From Mytilus californianus (lineage: Eukaryota > Mollusca > Bivalvia > Mytilida > Mytilidae): 64,000 bases of DNA. The stretch lies in NCBI RefSeq assembly GCF_021869535.1, contig NW_026262690.1:88643995-88707994 (forward strand). Direction: 5' to 3'. Below are positions 24,127-34,264 of this stretch, one piece after another; the stretch's first letter is position 1; each line of letters opens with the position of its first letter. The translations under genes and the position numbers were made by a program. A model generated the notes under the pieces. The model had not been told where the DNA came from and did not search any database. It was given only the letters and a program-made list of their open reading frames with translations.

Positions 24127-25220
24127 AAGTTGATTCCATTAAAATATCTCAGTGTGGTTGGTATTAATTGGTTGATTTTTAAGATGAATTTTGAAAAGAA
24201 TAAAATTCTAGAATATATAAAACACATCCCTGAATTTTATAGAGAAGTATTTAAATGTTGGGTAATATCAGGCGGTGGACAGACAAAAAAACCTACCAAC
24301 TTCACAGAAATAAGAAAACAGGTAATTTGGGGGAACAAACTGATTAATTTTGAAAATAAAACCATTATTTTTGAAAATTGGATTAAGAGTAACTTGATAT
24401 TTGTCAATGATATTATAGATGACACTGGTAATATATCTCAACATTTTATTCTGCAAAAATTAGACTGCAAGAATAATTGGATTGCAGAAATAAATATTTT
24501 AAAAAAAGCCATCCCAAAAGACTGGCTTCAGATGTTAAAGTCTGAAAATTCTATTAAAAATATTGTTAATATTCCTAGACAGAAACTGATCTGGAAAGGA
24601 AATTACATTGAGGCTTCAAGCTTTTCAACAAATATATTATATAAGTCAATTTGTAAAGATAAAATTGAACCATCAATTGGTGTTAGCAAATGGATGCGTA
24701 TTTTACAAATTAATGAGAACCTTAGTATTAACCAACTATATGTTTTCATGTTTCATTATTTAGAAGAGAATAAGTTAAAAATATATAGATGGAAACTTTT
24801 ACAATTCATATTACCAACAAACACTTATTGTTTAAATGGAAACAGAAGAATGACGGTCTATGTAATGTATGTAACGAAGAAGAAGATTATAACCACTTTT
24901 TTATTTCTTGTCGATTTTTAGAAAAATTTAGGAAAAGTATTTATGAGTTAATGATAAAATCAAATTTAAATTTTAGAATATCGTTAAAGCAATTAGTCTT
25001 CGGATATAAAATTTTTGACAAAAATTATTTTGGTCTGAATTATTTCCTAACAATTTTAGGTTTTTCTATTTATAAATCATATTATGTATCTAATCAGAAA
25101 TTGACAAATGTAAATGTTTATCAAATTTTTGTTCAAGAATACATTAAAAGATATAACGAAAACAGAACAATGAAATTTAATCCATTACTGAAGTCACTAA
25201 AAAGAAGTTTAGACGATTGA
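24127..25220 (+). pseudogene. LINE ORF2 C-terminal remnant, frameshifted
   Basis: Two overlapping frames: 24,127-~24,810 and ~24,800-25,220. They join as ...KIYRWKLLQFI / LPTNKHLLFKWKQKN-type sequence, where a single shift separates the thumb-like region from the zinc finger. No reverse transcriptase palm or endonuclease is present because of 5' truncation. It ends ...SLKRSLDD-stop, ~215 bp before the A-rich tail. Confidence 0.7.
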
Positions 25221-25437
25221 ATAGAATAAAACATAATGAATTAAAATGTTGTAAAATTGTATTTCAAGAAATTTATACATATTATTATAATATATACATA
25301 TATACCAGCAGCTGATTACTAACCTGGGTAATCAGTGGAATATAACAGGATACATCAAGAAAAGCTTGGTTTCTTGGTGTAACAATGTAACAAGCATATT
25401 TGGTGAATAAATATATAATGTCGTTAAAAAAAAACAA
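24127..25437 (+). mobile_element. 5'-truncated L1-like non-LTR retrotransposon with target-site duplication
   Basis: Inserted in the ~160-bp array. The array word AAAAAACGAAAGG is present at 24,114-24,126 and again at 25,438-25,450, as expected for a target-site duplication. It encodes only the C-terminal end of an ORF2-type protein: VIWGNKLINFENKTIIFENW, then IPKDWLQML, then (after a -1/+1 shift at ~24,800) LLFKWKQKNDGLCNVCNEEE and DYNHFFISCRFLEKF, a CCHC-like C-x2-C-x8-H-x4-C finger. A-rich 3' tail (TTAAAAAAAAACAAAAAAAA). L1-clade assignment is from motif memory. Confidence 0.75.
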
Positions 25438-26289
25438 AAAAAACGAAAGGGACCTCACGTCAATAGATATAAAAAATTCACTAAAGTTTCATGTATATTG
25501 GTTAAAGCGTTTTTGAATTAATGTCCGACATATTGACGACGGACGGACAGACGGACGGACAGACGGTCAACGGTATACCATAATACGTCCCGTAAACGGG
25601 CGTATAAAAACTGGAAAATCCTCCCTTTTTTAATGAATAAAACCCCATAACTCGGAAATGTATAATCTAAAATTTATAAAATTCTAAAGGGAGCTTACAT
25701 CAACAGATATTAACAATTCACCAAAGTTTCATAAAAACTGCTGAAAGCATTTTTTAGTTATTGTCCGAAAACTGGAAAATCTCCCTTTTTTATGAATAAA
25801 ACCCTGTAACTCGGAAACGTAAAATCTAAAATTTATAAAAATCGAAAGGGAGCTCATGTCAATAGATATAAACAATTCACAAAAATTCCTTGCAAGTTGG
25901 TGAAAGCATTCTTGAGTAATTGCTGGAAAATCCCCCCCCCCCCCCCTTTAATGAATAAAACCCCAAAACTCGGAAACGGTAAATCTGAAATTTATAAAAA
26001 AAAAACGAAAGGGAGCTCACGTCAATAGATATAAACAATTCACCAAAGTTTCATGCATATTGGTTAAAGCTTTTTTGAGTTAATGTCCGACATGTTGACG
26101 ACGGACGGACGGACAAACGGACGGACAGACGGTCAACGGTATACCATAATACGTCCCGTAAACGGGCGTATAATTAAATAAATCAAATATAAACAGCAAT
26201 AACTGTCCTTTCCTAAATTAAGATATTTCAGTTACACGGGAAACTCTACACTCTGTCGTTTCTTTGCTGTTTATATATATTTGTGTTTC

Positions 26290-26475
26290 ATTTTTTGTTT
26301 AGTTCATAAATTCTCATTTGAGTTGTTTTTCATGTGTAGGCCTTTTAAAGCTTGCTGTGCGGTATGGGTTTTGCTCATTTTTACGTACGGTACCTATAGT
26401 TCTATGTCATTTGATCTCTGGTGGAGAATTGTTTCGTTGGAAATCCTGCCACGTCTTCTTTTTTTATATCAGGTG
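26290..26475 (+). repeat. Dispersed GGCAATCATACCACATC-type repeat, downstream of TRIM gene A
   Basis: Carries the upstream arm (TTTTTACGTACGGTACCTAT) and the core (CTGGTGGAGAATTGTTTCGT, then CCTGCCACGTCTTC). It is shared with block B at 37,080-37,265. It lies 3' of the minus-strand TRIM gene, within or just past its likely 3' UTR. Confidence 0.6.
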
Positions 26476-26541
26476 AATCTATACTAGTTTACTAGTTTAC
26501 AGATGCATACACTAACTACATTCAGCAACAGCAATATGCAT

Positions 26542-28239
26542 TTAATCAAACATAACACTGTATAAAAAAGCAATTCCGTTGTATTTGTTGCACACCAGTA
26601 GTATGTTCGTTTCCTTGTTGTAATATAGGCGTGAGGGTTTGTCTAGTCCGTCTGCTTTGGTAAGTAATGTTTTGTTGATTTTCCCATCATCTTGCAATAT
26701 CATAAGGTTATCAGATAGTATACCCACAACAAACACATTTTCTGCACTGTCAGTGACAATGCCGCCCGGTGAATTAAGTGATGTATCCTTAAAATTCCAT
26801 ATATTGTTTCCAGTTGTAGTACAACATTTAACAGTACTTGTAAAAGGCACTGTGTAGTAGATTCTATCTTCGATCGTCGTGATATTACGCACAGACATGT
26901 CACACTGGATTGTATCAAGTGTAGTTCCTTCCATATCCAACACCACGATTCCTTCACGGAGCACTACAACATAAATCTTTCCATCACTGTATGATATCCC
27001 CCGACAGTTGTTTTTAAATGTCACTGTTTTTAGAACGGTCATTTTCGTAAAATCTATAACTTCGATGTATTTCAGAGTGTTATAAGAAACAGCTATTTGA
27101 TCAGTTTCTATTACTGTCAGATTCCATGGCTTTCCAGAGACGGGTATATCACGGATAAAAAGTCCGAATTCATTATACTCCATAAGTACGTTCTTCCCAG
27201 CGTTGTCAGCAAACAATAAGTTACCATTTGCCAATATTGCACATCCTATAATATCAATTTTCTTTCCTTTTTGCTCAAATGTGATCTTCTCTCGCAGCTT
27301 TAGCTTTGTATTATGAACAGATCTTGTAGTTGGTACTTGCTGTCTTGTTGGTACTTGTATTTGGGCTTGATCGATTTTTGAATCCTTAAATGGACAGTTG
27401 ATGGTACTTTCGTCGACTTTTACTCTAGCAAAGTAGTCGACATCTTTCAACAGTGAAGTAATACCCTGGTGTATCTCTATTTCTATGTTGTAATTCATAA
27501 CAGAAGATAAGGTTTTTGTTATGGACTTTACCTCGTCGTGTATTTCTTTATTCATCTGATGTGTACTTAAAAATACCTGTATGTCGGGAGCAAAACGTTT
27601 CAGTTGAGATGTTTGTTCATGGAGGCGTTTGATTTCTTTTTCCATTTCATTTAGCTTGTTCTGTATTGACCCATAGTTTGATTTACAAGAAGTATATATT
27701 GTTGTCAACTCATTTAATAATTTTCTTTCCAGATCATCTAAATGTTTATTTATAGTTTCCCTCGTATCAAAAATACGCTTCTTGATGATTTTTTCTTGTA
27801 TTTCGATTTTTTCTGTTGCAGCCTCACGATCATTAACACATTCTTGTATGTTTACTAATGTTTCGTAAATTGTATGTTCCAAGTCCGTCAGAGCAGTTGA
27901 TGTCTTTGCATTTTTAGCTGCTTCTGCAAGAGATATTATGGCGTCGGAGCAATCTTTATGCTTTGTTGGAAAGCATGCAATACAAATAGCCTTTTCATGT
28001 ATTTTGCAATACATCTCCAGTTTGGACCCGTGCTTCTCGCATTGAACACAAACATTCACATTTTCAATTTTACGGTAGTCTTCGATTAGGATCAAATTGT
28101 GGTCTCTCGACATTCTCATTGACTTATGTGCCTTTTCACATACATTACAAAACCCTTCGTTGCAATCCGTGCACCATTTCTCTGCATTCTGCGTGTTCCC
28201 TTCGTGACCACAAGGTCCACATGGAATGAATGAAGCCAT
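26542..28239 (-). CDS. TRIM-like protein: two B-boxes, coiled coil, NHL-like propeller (copy A)
   Basis: 565 aa from the ATG at 28,239; a longer frame upstream has only a GTG. B-box 1 is C7, C10, C23, C26, C31, C34, H38, H47. B-box 2 runs from C64/C67 and H70 through C78, H81, C86, C89 and H94. Residues ~110-250 are a predicted coiled coil (LDDLERKLLNEL, LNEMEKEIKRLHEQ). The C-terminal ~230 residues have repeated blade-like units (GNLLFADNAGKNVLMEY, GKIYVVV, SPGGIVTDSAENVFVVG) of an NHL-like beta-propeller. There is no RING, so ligase activity is doubtful. Such TRIM-like genes are expanded in bivalves and often suggested to act in immune signalling (family knowledge). Coding is in a single exon. 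TTCTTTTTTCATAACCAG just upstream of the ATG looks like an acceptor, so a 5' UTR exon is likely. No frame damage. Confidence 0.85.
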   Translation of the reverse strand: MASFIPCGPCGHEGNTQNAEKWCTDCNEGFCNVCEKAHKSMRMSRDHNLILIEDYRKIENVNVCVQCEKHGSKLEMYCKIHEKAICIACFPTKHKDCSDAIISLAEAAKNAKTSTALTDLEHTIYETLVNIQECVNDREAATEKIEIQEKIIKKRIFDTRETINKHLDDLERKLLNELTTIYTSCKSNYGSIQNKLNEMEKEIKRLHEQTSQLKRFAPDIQVFLSTHQMNKEIHDEVKSITKTLSSVMNYNIEIEIHQGITSLLKDVDYFARVKVDESTINCPFKDSKIDQAQIQVPTRQQVPTTRSVHNTKLKLREKITFEQKGKKIDIIGCAILANGNLLFADNAGKNVLMEYNEFGLFIRDIPVSGKPWNLTVIETDQIAVSYNTLKYIEVIDFTKMTVLKTVTFKNNCRGISYSDGKIYVVVLREGIVVLDMEGTTLDTIQCDMSVRNITTIEDRIYYTVPFTSTVKCCTTTGNNIWNFKDTSLNSPGGIVTDSAENVFVVGILSDNLMILQDDGKINKTLLTKADGLDKPSRLYYNKETNILLVCNKYNGIAFLYSVMFD

Positions 28240-29015
28240 ATATCTCAACACATCTGGTTATGAAAAAAGAATACTTTGAAAACTATAAATAACTAAATAT
28301 TTCATACGATTAAGTTTATGTATCGCCATATAACAATGAAAAAAAACTATGAGATGTTTTATGATTGCATTTAGAACAACAGTTGTCAAAAATACCACAG
28401 GATAAGAGAATGTTTAGACTCTAGTTGGGCCTTCTATTACCAGATAGCAGACACACAAAAAAAAATAGGGAAGTAGAATACAAAACTTGGAGTAATGATA
28501 TTAATATTGTAAAATTAGAAACAAAATATTATTAAAAAGGGTTATTTAATATTATTTCCTATATAAATGAAAAAGAAAAGCTATGAAAAATATACTTACC
28601 AACAAATAATCACCTTTGAATACACCCGTTTCACAGTGTCATTCTATTGCGTCATTTTAATACTGACAAATACCAAAACTGTCACGTGGTATCAGATACA
28701 GTGTTTCAAGCGCGTATATTTAAAAAACGTAAACAAGCTTTATGTACCAACATCATTACTTCACACAAAATAGGGAACTTAAATTCAAAAGTTGGTAATT
28801 ATGCAAATTTTAATAAGAGGTGTATTAGTAAGGAATACCAGATACATGATAATTTCTAAAAAAATTAATGCGCATCCAAATAATCAGCCATCGATAGGAG
28901 ATTCTGGGGTAGTTATTGTTTCAACCAGAGACATATATGTGTATATGTTTCAACGTGGATACTGGAAAGGTTGTATCACATGACATTTTTTATGCATTCA
29001 CCTAGTTTTTCATAG
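28240..29015. other. 5' flank of TRIM gene A, no other gene
   Basis: Begins (minus strand) with an acceptor-like TTTTTTCATAACCAG next to the start codon. The rest is AT-rich and collinear with 39,035-40,035 of block B, which has ~230 bp more at 39,133-39,362. Confidence 0.5.
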
Positions 29016-29019
29016 AGGC

Positions 29020-29370
29020 AAATTAATACGATCATCCAGGGCTTGTATTTCCTATCGTGATTTTCGTCGTCCCCTTTTCCACGAATGTGACCTACCGAAT
29101 TAGATTTATTGCCGGGTTTGTACTAACATGATCAACACGACGGATGACACATGTGGAGCAGGATCTGCTTACCCTTCTGGAGCACCTGAGATCACCCCCA
29201 GTTTTTGGTGGGGTTCGTGTTGCTCAGTCTAGTTTTCTATGTTGTGTTTTGTGTACTATTGTTTGTCTGTTAGTCTTTTTCTTTTTTAGCCATGGCGTTG
29301 TCAGTTTATTTTCGACTTATGAGTTTGAATGTCCCTTTGGTATCTTTCGTCTCTCTTTTTCATACAATTC
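29020..29370 (+). repeat. Penelope-like 3' segment (block A)
   Basis: GGGCTTGTATTTCCTATCGT and a cut-down coding end, then GTGGAGCAGGATCTGCTTAC, TTTTGGTGGGGTTCGTGTTG and AGCCATGGCGTTGTCAGTTT. Block B keeps more of the coding part (40,165-40,665), so block A has lost two internal pieces. Confidence 0.7.
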
Positions 29371-29559
29371 AGTATACAATCTGCATCGGAACTGTAAGTT
29401 GCTCTACACAATATATATATTTTTCTAATTTCAAAGAAAGAATAATTAGATACTAGTATATATAACCTTTAACTCAAATGGGAAGTATATTCAATGAATG
29501 TTAATGATATTTTAGCAGATGTAAATTCAGACATATCTTTTTTTGGTTTGATCCGCTCT

Positions 29560-29665
29560 TCAAAATTTGTATTACATTTTGGATACTCAAATATTTTGGC
29601 CTCGAGCATCACTGTAGAAACAAAAATGCGCATCTGGTGCATTAAAATTGGTACCGTCTTATGTT
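29560..29665 (-). repeat. Dispersed CACCAGATGCGCAT repeat, minus orientation (block A)
   Basis: Minus-strand AATGCACCAGATGCGCATTT, then CAGTGATGCTCGAGGCC. Shared with block B at 41,390-41,465. Confidence 0.65.
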
Positions 29666-29759
29666 ATTCTAAAATAAAAATTGCTTCGAAAACTGTAAGA
29701 ATAATCTCTAGCTTCAAAATACAATGCAAATTCAGGGTAAAATGTGAAGAATGAAAATC

Positions 29760-30220
29760 AGCTACAAATACCATACACTTTTATTTTGTCCTGTTAATAA
29801 AGAATAAACATAGTTCAGTCGGGTTTTATTGTGATCTTTTTTATAATTGTGATTATAAACTATTCAGTTTTGCACTCCAGGAGAGTACAACAATTGTTCA
29901 TATAGTATCTTTGTGTGGCCTATTTCAATCAAGAAGTTTTATAATTGAAATTAATGACACGTAATTGTTTGCTTAAGAAATAGTTATGGAAAAGAAACAC
30001 TTATAAGTAGGAAATATTTTGCTGCAATTATATTATGTATGCCAGCAAGAAAAACATATATTTCTGTATGGCCTTTTTTTGTCTATTTTCCAATTCACAT
30101 ATTTAATTAGGCAAACAGAACAATACGTTCTTTTTTGGAAAAATCTAAACAATATATCAGCTTTAGTTTTAAAATCTTTAAATGTAACCATTGATTCTTC
30201 ATAAACGAAAACTAGCTTTG
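29760..30220 (-). pseudogene. Decayed copy of the WSC-type first exon and its upstream region (block A)
   Basis: Minus-strand CGACTGAACTATGTTTATTC followed by TTTATTAACAGGACAA and AGTGTATGGTATTTG aligns with the first exon at 13.7 kb (RLNYIFLLFLL-HQRD-VYGI). The start codon and donor are lost. Upstream sequence (GACACGTAATTGTTTGCTTA, then AAACATATATTTCTG) also aligns with 13,840-13,960, so exon and promoter region were copied together. It lies just upstream of the TRIM gene in the same orientation. Confidence 0.55.
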
Positions 30221-30448
30221 AAATCAAACAGGGAAAATCCCAATTCTAAAAACTAAGTAAATTGCCATCCATTGCCATCCATTAAGGCAGATTTTGATAG
30301 ATTTGTGAAGGAATCGAATAAGAATTTCCCAGTGACATTATATACGTTTGCTCTATTTAACAAATATTGTAATCGTTTTTTTTTTATTTAAATTTATCAG
30401 GAAAACTCAAACCCAAACATTTAAAATCCAGGGATGTATAGAAACGTA

Positions 30449-31062
30449 ACGTGAGGGTACCCAAATTGCACCTATTTTGACAGTTTTTTCATCTACGTTT
30501 ATTTATGATCCAGACAAAAATTCCATTCTTGGTTAATTTTATAGATGTATCCTTATTTACTATATAGTTCCACCAATTTGATTTTGAATCCATATTGAAT
30601 CATAGATAAATGGGTTTGAACCAACCTCCAAACGATCCATGATTCTGTAATGAGGAGTACCCAGATTGCATCCATGCTTAAATTCCCAGCCTTAAAAATC
30701 GTATAACAGATGTTTTCTTTTATTTCTTCAAATATTTAGAACAATATGACATTAGTCCATGCTTACTATTCATTTTTTAAGAAATGGAGGCTTGTTACAT
30801 ATTTTATTTGCTCATTTTTAAAAGATGACTTTTTGTGGACGTCGCATGGCGACGTTTCCATAGATTTTATTTTTTCCCGTGAATACTTCGTCTGTCGATA
30901 TATACTGTGAAAGTTTTGTGCATATCTTCATATAATTAGCTATGTTGAAAGACGTGCATAATGTCAAACCATAAAAATACAAATTGTTTAGTCTCTAAAA
31001 AAAACTTGTAAAATTTCCGCTGCTTTTTTTGCTAAATAGGTGCAATTTGGGTACTGTGATGT
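30449..31062. mobile_element. 614-bp MITE with TA target duplication, block A only
   Basis: Terminal inverted repeats share TACCCAAATTGCACCTATTT perfectly, plus a looser outer 9 bp (ACGTGAGGG at left; ACATCACAG at right, read inward). TA flanks each end (30,447-30,448 and 31,063-31,064). Block B has the empty site AAACGTAGACAC with a single TA. An internal TACCCAGATTGCATCC at ~30,659 repeats part of the terminus. No transposase. TA duplication fits a Tc1/mariner-type donor. Confidence 0.85.
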
Positions 31063-31599
31063 TAGACACGTTAAGGGCTAGATGATGAAAAAAGACCTTA
31101 AATGGATTTAAAAACCGCACTGAAGCAAAATATTTGGATAATTCTATTGATGTCTCGGTCCATACGATTAGTATTTTATGTAGTTCAATTTCTTGACTTA
31201 CAACTAGGAACCATTTCTATGAAAATAGACAAATAGAAATGCTATTTATCAACTTCTCAGTATAATGATAAGAAGATGTGGTAAGAGTATTGTTATCATT
31301 TTAAGTGTTTTAAAAATTTTCAAATGCAGAATGTCCATTTACAATTTGAACACGAAGAAAAAAATAATGAATGAAAACATAATCCTCTGGAATAAAAAAA
31401 ACGTGATCATCCATCTGTTTTAACAAAGTTAGTACTACCACTCGGTCGATACCACTGCTGTTTGACTCTTTATAGTCCCAGCGGGTATCACCAGCCCAGT
31501 AGCCAGTACTTCGGTACTGGCGTGGAAATACGTATATTGTGTTATTGAAATTTGCTATTGCAAAAGTTTGGAAATTATTTTGAATTCAGGATTATACCT

Positions 31600-31850
31600 C
31601 TCTCGTGTAAATAAACTCATCATAGATACATAAATACCAGGATTATTTTTTTTTGTACGCCAGACGTTCGTTTCGTCTACACAAGACTGAACTGTGACGA
31701 TCGAATAAAAAAGTTTAAAAGGCCAAATAGAATACCAAGTTGAAGGGCATTGAGGACTCAAAATTCCGAAAGTTTTGCCAAGTACAGCTAAGATTATCTA
31801 TTCCTGTAGAAAATCTTTAGTATTTCGAATGATCTCAAAGTTTTGTTAAG
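31600..31850 (+). repeat. Dispersed TACGCCAGACG-type repeat (block A)
   Basis: AAATAAACTCATCATAGATA, then TGTACGCCAGACGTTCGTTT, GGCCAAATAGAATACCAAGT, GGGCATTGAGGACTCAAAAT and TACAGCTAAGATTATCTATT. I recall a consensus of this order as frequent in mussels. Partner copy at 43,945-44,175. Confidence 0.65.
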
Positions 31851-32284
31851 TTATTTCATAATTGTCTTAAACGAGTATGTAAATTATTATTCAACAAATT
31901 TGTGAGCATTAAATCCAAATGAGCCTAAACGGAACAACAATTTACATAAACTTAAGGAGTTGCAGTCTTAAGTTTAATCAAACGAAAAATTATAGTTAAA
32001 TGCAGAGACATATAATACAATATGTCTCTGTTAAATGTAATTTAAGCCTGCAATTACCGAATAGCTTACATTTGGTCGGATGGTGTCGTCTGGAACTGAC
32101 TAGTTATTCAAGCACAGTTAAGTTTTAAATAATTCTCTCAAAATACATTTACTTCAGAAAGTCGTAAGTCGTGTTCGAATCAGCGTTTTATAAAACGACT
32201 ATAATATATAAAATAGACTGGGACACAAAATTTTACATTACCCGATCTTTGATAGTAGTTACCAACTTGAAATTGAGTTTGGGC

Positions 32285-32480
32285 AATTAAAGAGAGACGA
32301 AAGGGACCAAATGGTTATTCAAACTCATTAGTCGAAGACAAACTGACAACGCCATGGCAAAAAAAATGAATATCGAGAAAAGACAAACAACAGTGACTTA
32401 CTGTCTAAAAACACAACACAGAAAACTAAAGAATAAGCGGCAACGCGAACCCCACCAAACACTGAGGGTGATCTATGAAC
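32285..32480 (-). repeat. Penelope-3'-type dispersed segment, minus orientation (block A)
   Basis: Reverse complement of the GTTGCTCAGTC / GGCGTTGTCAGTTT segment: AACTGACAACGCCATGGC at 32,341, then CACCAAACACTGAGGGTGAT. Partner at 45,125-45,305. Confidence 0.6.
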
Positions 32481-32734
32481 TAAAAATGTTAACTGTTCCC
32501 CAATATAACAACATCGTTATAATCATTTTTATATATATTATTCAGTAATAAATAGGAGGTAACGGAAGTATATATCACTTAAACTAAAAGATTATCAACC
32601 TAGAAATTATATACTGTTGTTTTGGGGAGGCTAATGTCCTGACGTTATCTTAAAGATGGTAATTGAAACACTTACAGGTAACAAGATATTGTAATTTGAA
32701 TTTGGATATTATTGTTTTCGTAAATTTCGGTCAT

Positions 32735-32880
32735 AAAGCTCTATGTGTTTTGGTTCGTAAACATCCTTGGTGTTCAAATATTCGGCTTTGAGCATTCCTG
32801 ATGAAGGCAAATTCAGAAAGGCACTTTGGACGCATGAAATGTATAATGTCTTGTTTTCATCTTTCAAATTCCAATGGCTG
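32735..32880 (+). repeat. Dispersed ATCCTTGGTGTTCAAATATT repeat (block A)
   Basis: CATCCTTGGTGTTCAAATAT, CGGCTTTGAGCATTCCTGAT, then a CAGAAAGGCACTTTGGACGC block. Other members at 45,595-45,690 and, diverged, 57,325-57,430. Confidence 0.6.
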
Positions 32881-33344
32881 AAATGTAGTAGTTGCCATTT
32901 CCTATACATCACTGGTTGTCTGAATCTTTCAATATATCCCCATTTCTGGATAGAATGGGTACATCCAATTTGTGGCTTGTTGTATGTTCAATGCTTTTGG
33001 TAACGGTTAGTGTATCCTAGCAACAAGTCTTTAAGGAGGCAGGCCTTGGTAACTCCAAAATTTTCCTCGTTTAATTTTTCTTATATTTACACAATTGATA
33101 GGGTAAGGGTCCATGCATCATCTGCTGAAGTCTTGTTGCAACTCACCTTTGCATTTTATGTTGAGGGTATATTGAATATGACAAGTTTTGGGGTACCCTT
33201 AACACGGTCGAAAACACTATTAGTCACATATGTGGACTGTTTGTGTTTGCAAGACAAAATTTAGAGCATTTTTCCTAGATACTCTTTGCTAGTGGCAGTC
33301 CATATTTCCTGCCCTTCATTCCAGTTGACCCACTTTTGCATATT

Positions 33345-33560
33345 CTTCTTATTGTTTTAACTGTTAATTTCTTCTCATCCTGAAAATGCATGGAATATTT
33401 CCCACTGGATTTTAGGCAAGCATTCAGCAATCTTGTCTCAACATGAGATCACCCACGGTTTTTGGTGGGGTTCGAGTCGCTCAGCCTTTATATTGAAAGT
33501 TTTCTATACTGTGTTTTGTATACTGTTCATTCATTTTGTTGCTTTTGCCTCTCTGTTTTT
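33345..33560 (+). repeat. Composite of two dispersed repeats (block A)
   Basis: AAATGCATGGAATATTTCCC and ACTGGATTTTAGGCAAGCAT (compare 14.8 kb), then GAGATCACCCACGGTTTTTG and GGTTCGAGTCGCTCAGCC. Partner at 46,190-46,400. Confidence 0.6.
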
Positions 33561-34264
33561 AAGAACAAAACTAACTTTTGATCTTTTTAATATCATTAAA
33601 TGATTCATTATCACACATAACAAGGTGGTTTAAAATATACATGTTCTGACCATTGAAGTATCATATTGTCAACATAATACTTTGGTGATCTGACATAAAA
33701 ATTATCATAATTAACAAATATGCAGTTACATATGACATACAAATCTTGAAGCTATATTTTTTACATATGGTTTTATGTTTGCAGATCTCATTGGTATTTA
33801 TCTAATTGTGAAAATAACTTGTTTAACATACAAAAAAATAACAAAAATACTGTGTTAAGCATACAAAAATGCACAGCAATTCGTTCAAAATAATGAGGGA
33901 CATAATGATTATAATATGCAAATGATGCGTTTGATGTGTAAAGTTATTGGAAGTTTGTAAACTTTGGTCGAAGCAGCTTGTCAACAGCAGTAGAAAAGTA
34001 AATAAATTTAATTGTTGTCCTATAAGGTAAATCAAATACCATACACTTTTATGGTATAACTAATATATGTTTTTGAATTTTAATATATAATAATAAATTT
34101 ACTATAAGAATATATATAAACACTCCGCCATAAGTTAAGCACCACCCAATATAATTTCAATATACTATTTTTCGTAATGAATTTTTTCATAAAAGAAATA
34201 TTTTATATTAAAACTGTAAACAATGGGTAATTTTGTGATACAGGTCAAATGTCAATCGATTACA

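Larger units (their letters stand above)
22785..26175 (+). repeat. Satellite-bearing element with ~160-bp array, doubled ends and nested LINE
   Basis: Heads at 22,787 and 23,177 (AAACTGCTTCGCTGAGCGCA then GCTGGATACGCCCGCAGAGG) are nearly identical. They are followed by ~160-bp tandem units built on TAAATCTGAAATTTATAAAA, GGGAGCTCATGTCAATAGAT and TGAGTTATTGTCCGAAAACT. Two tails, at ~25,520-25,609 and ~26,085-26,175, consist of GACGGACGGACAGACGG tracts followed by TACGTCCCGTAAACGGGCGT. The tail's CCCGT-AA-ACGGG forms a hairpin, and its CGGGCGTAT is the inverse of ATACGCCCG in the head. The stretch is absent from block B. No gene except the nested LINE remnant. Confidence 0.75.
20616..34108. repeat. 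Segmental duplication block A
   Basis: Collinear with block B (34.44-46.95 kb): Tc1 remnant, Penelope-like fragment, TRIM gene, AGAGACATAT word, Penelope 3' segment, first-exon remnant, TACGCCAGACG repeat, and the stretch ending TTTTAATATATAATAA followed by AAATTTAC. Similarity is high over kilobases in both coding and non-coding DNA, with large indels from later insertions. The left edge is inside a Tc1 element (shared sequence starts at GGGGTAGAGTAAGTGAGCGG). The right edge is ~13 bp before the left inverted repeat of the next Tc1. Confidence 0.9.

Noticed and set aside
28240-28251. Longer TRIM start giving four extra residues
   Set aside because: It would need a GTG start. The in-frame ATG at 28,239 (and 39,034 in copy B) directly precedes the conserved MASFIPCGPC and follows an acceptor-like CATAACCAG.
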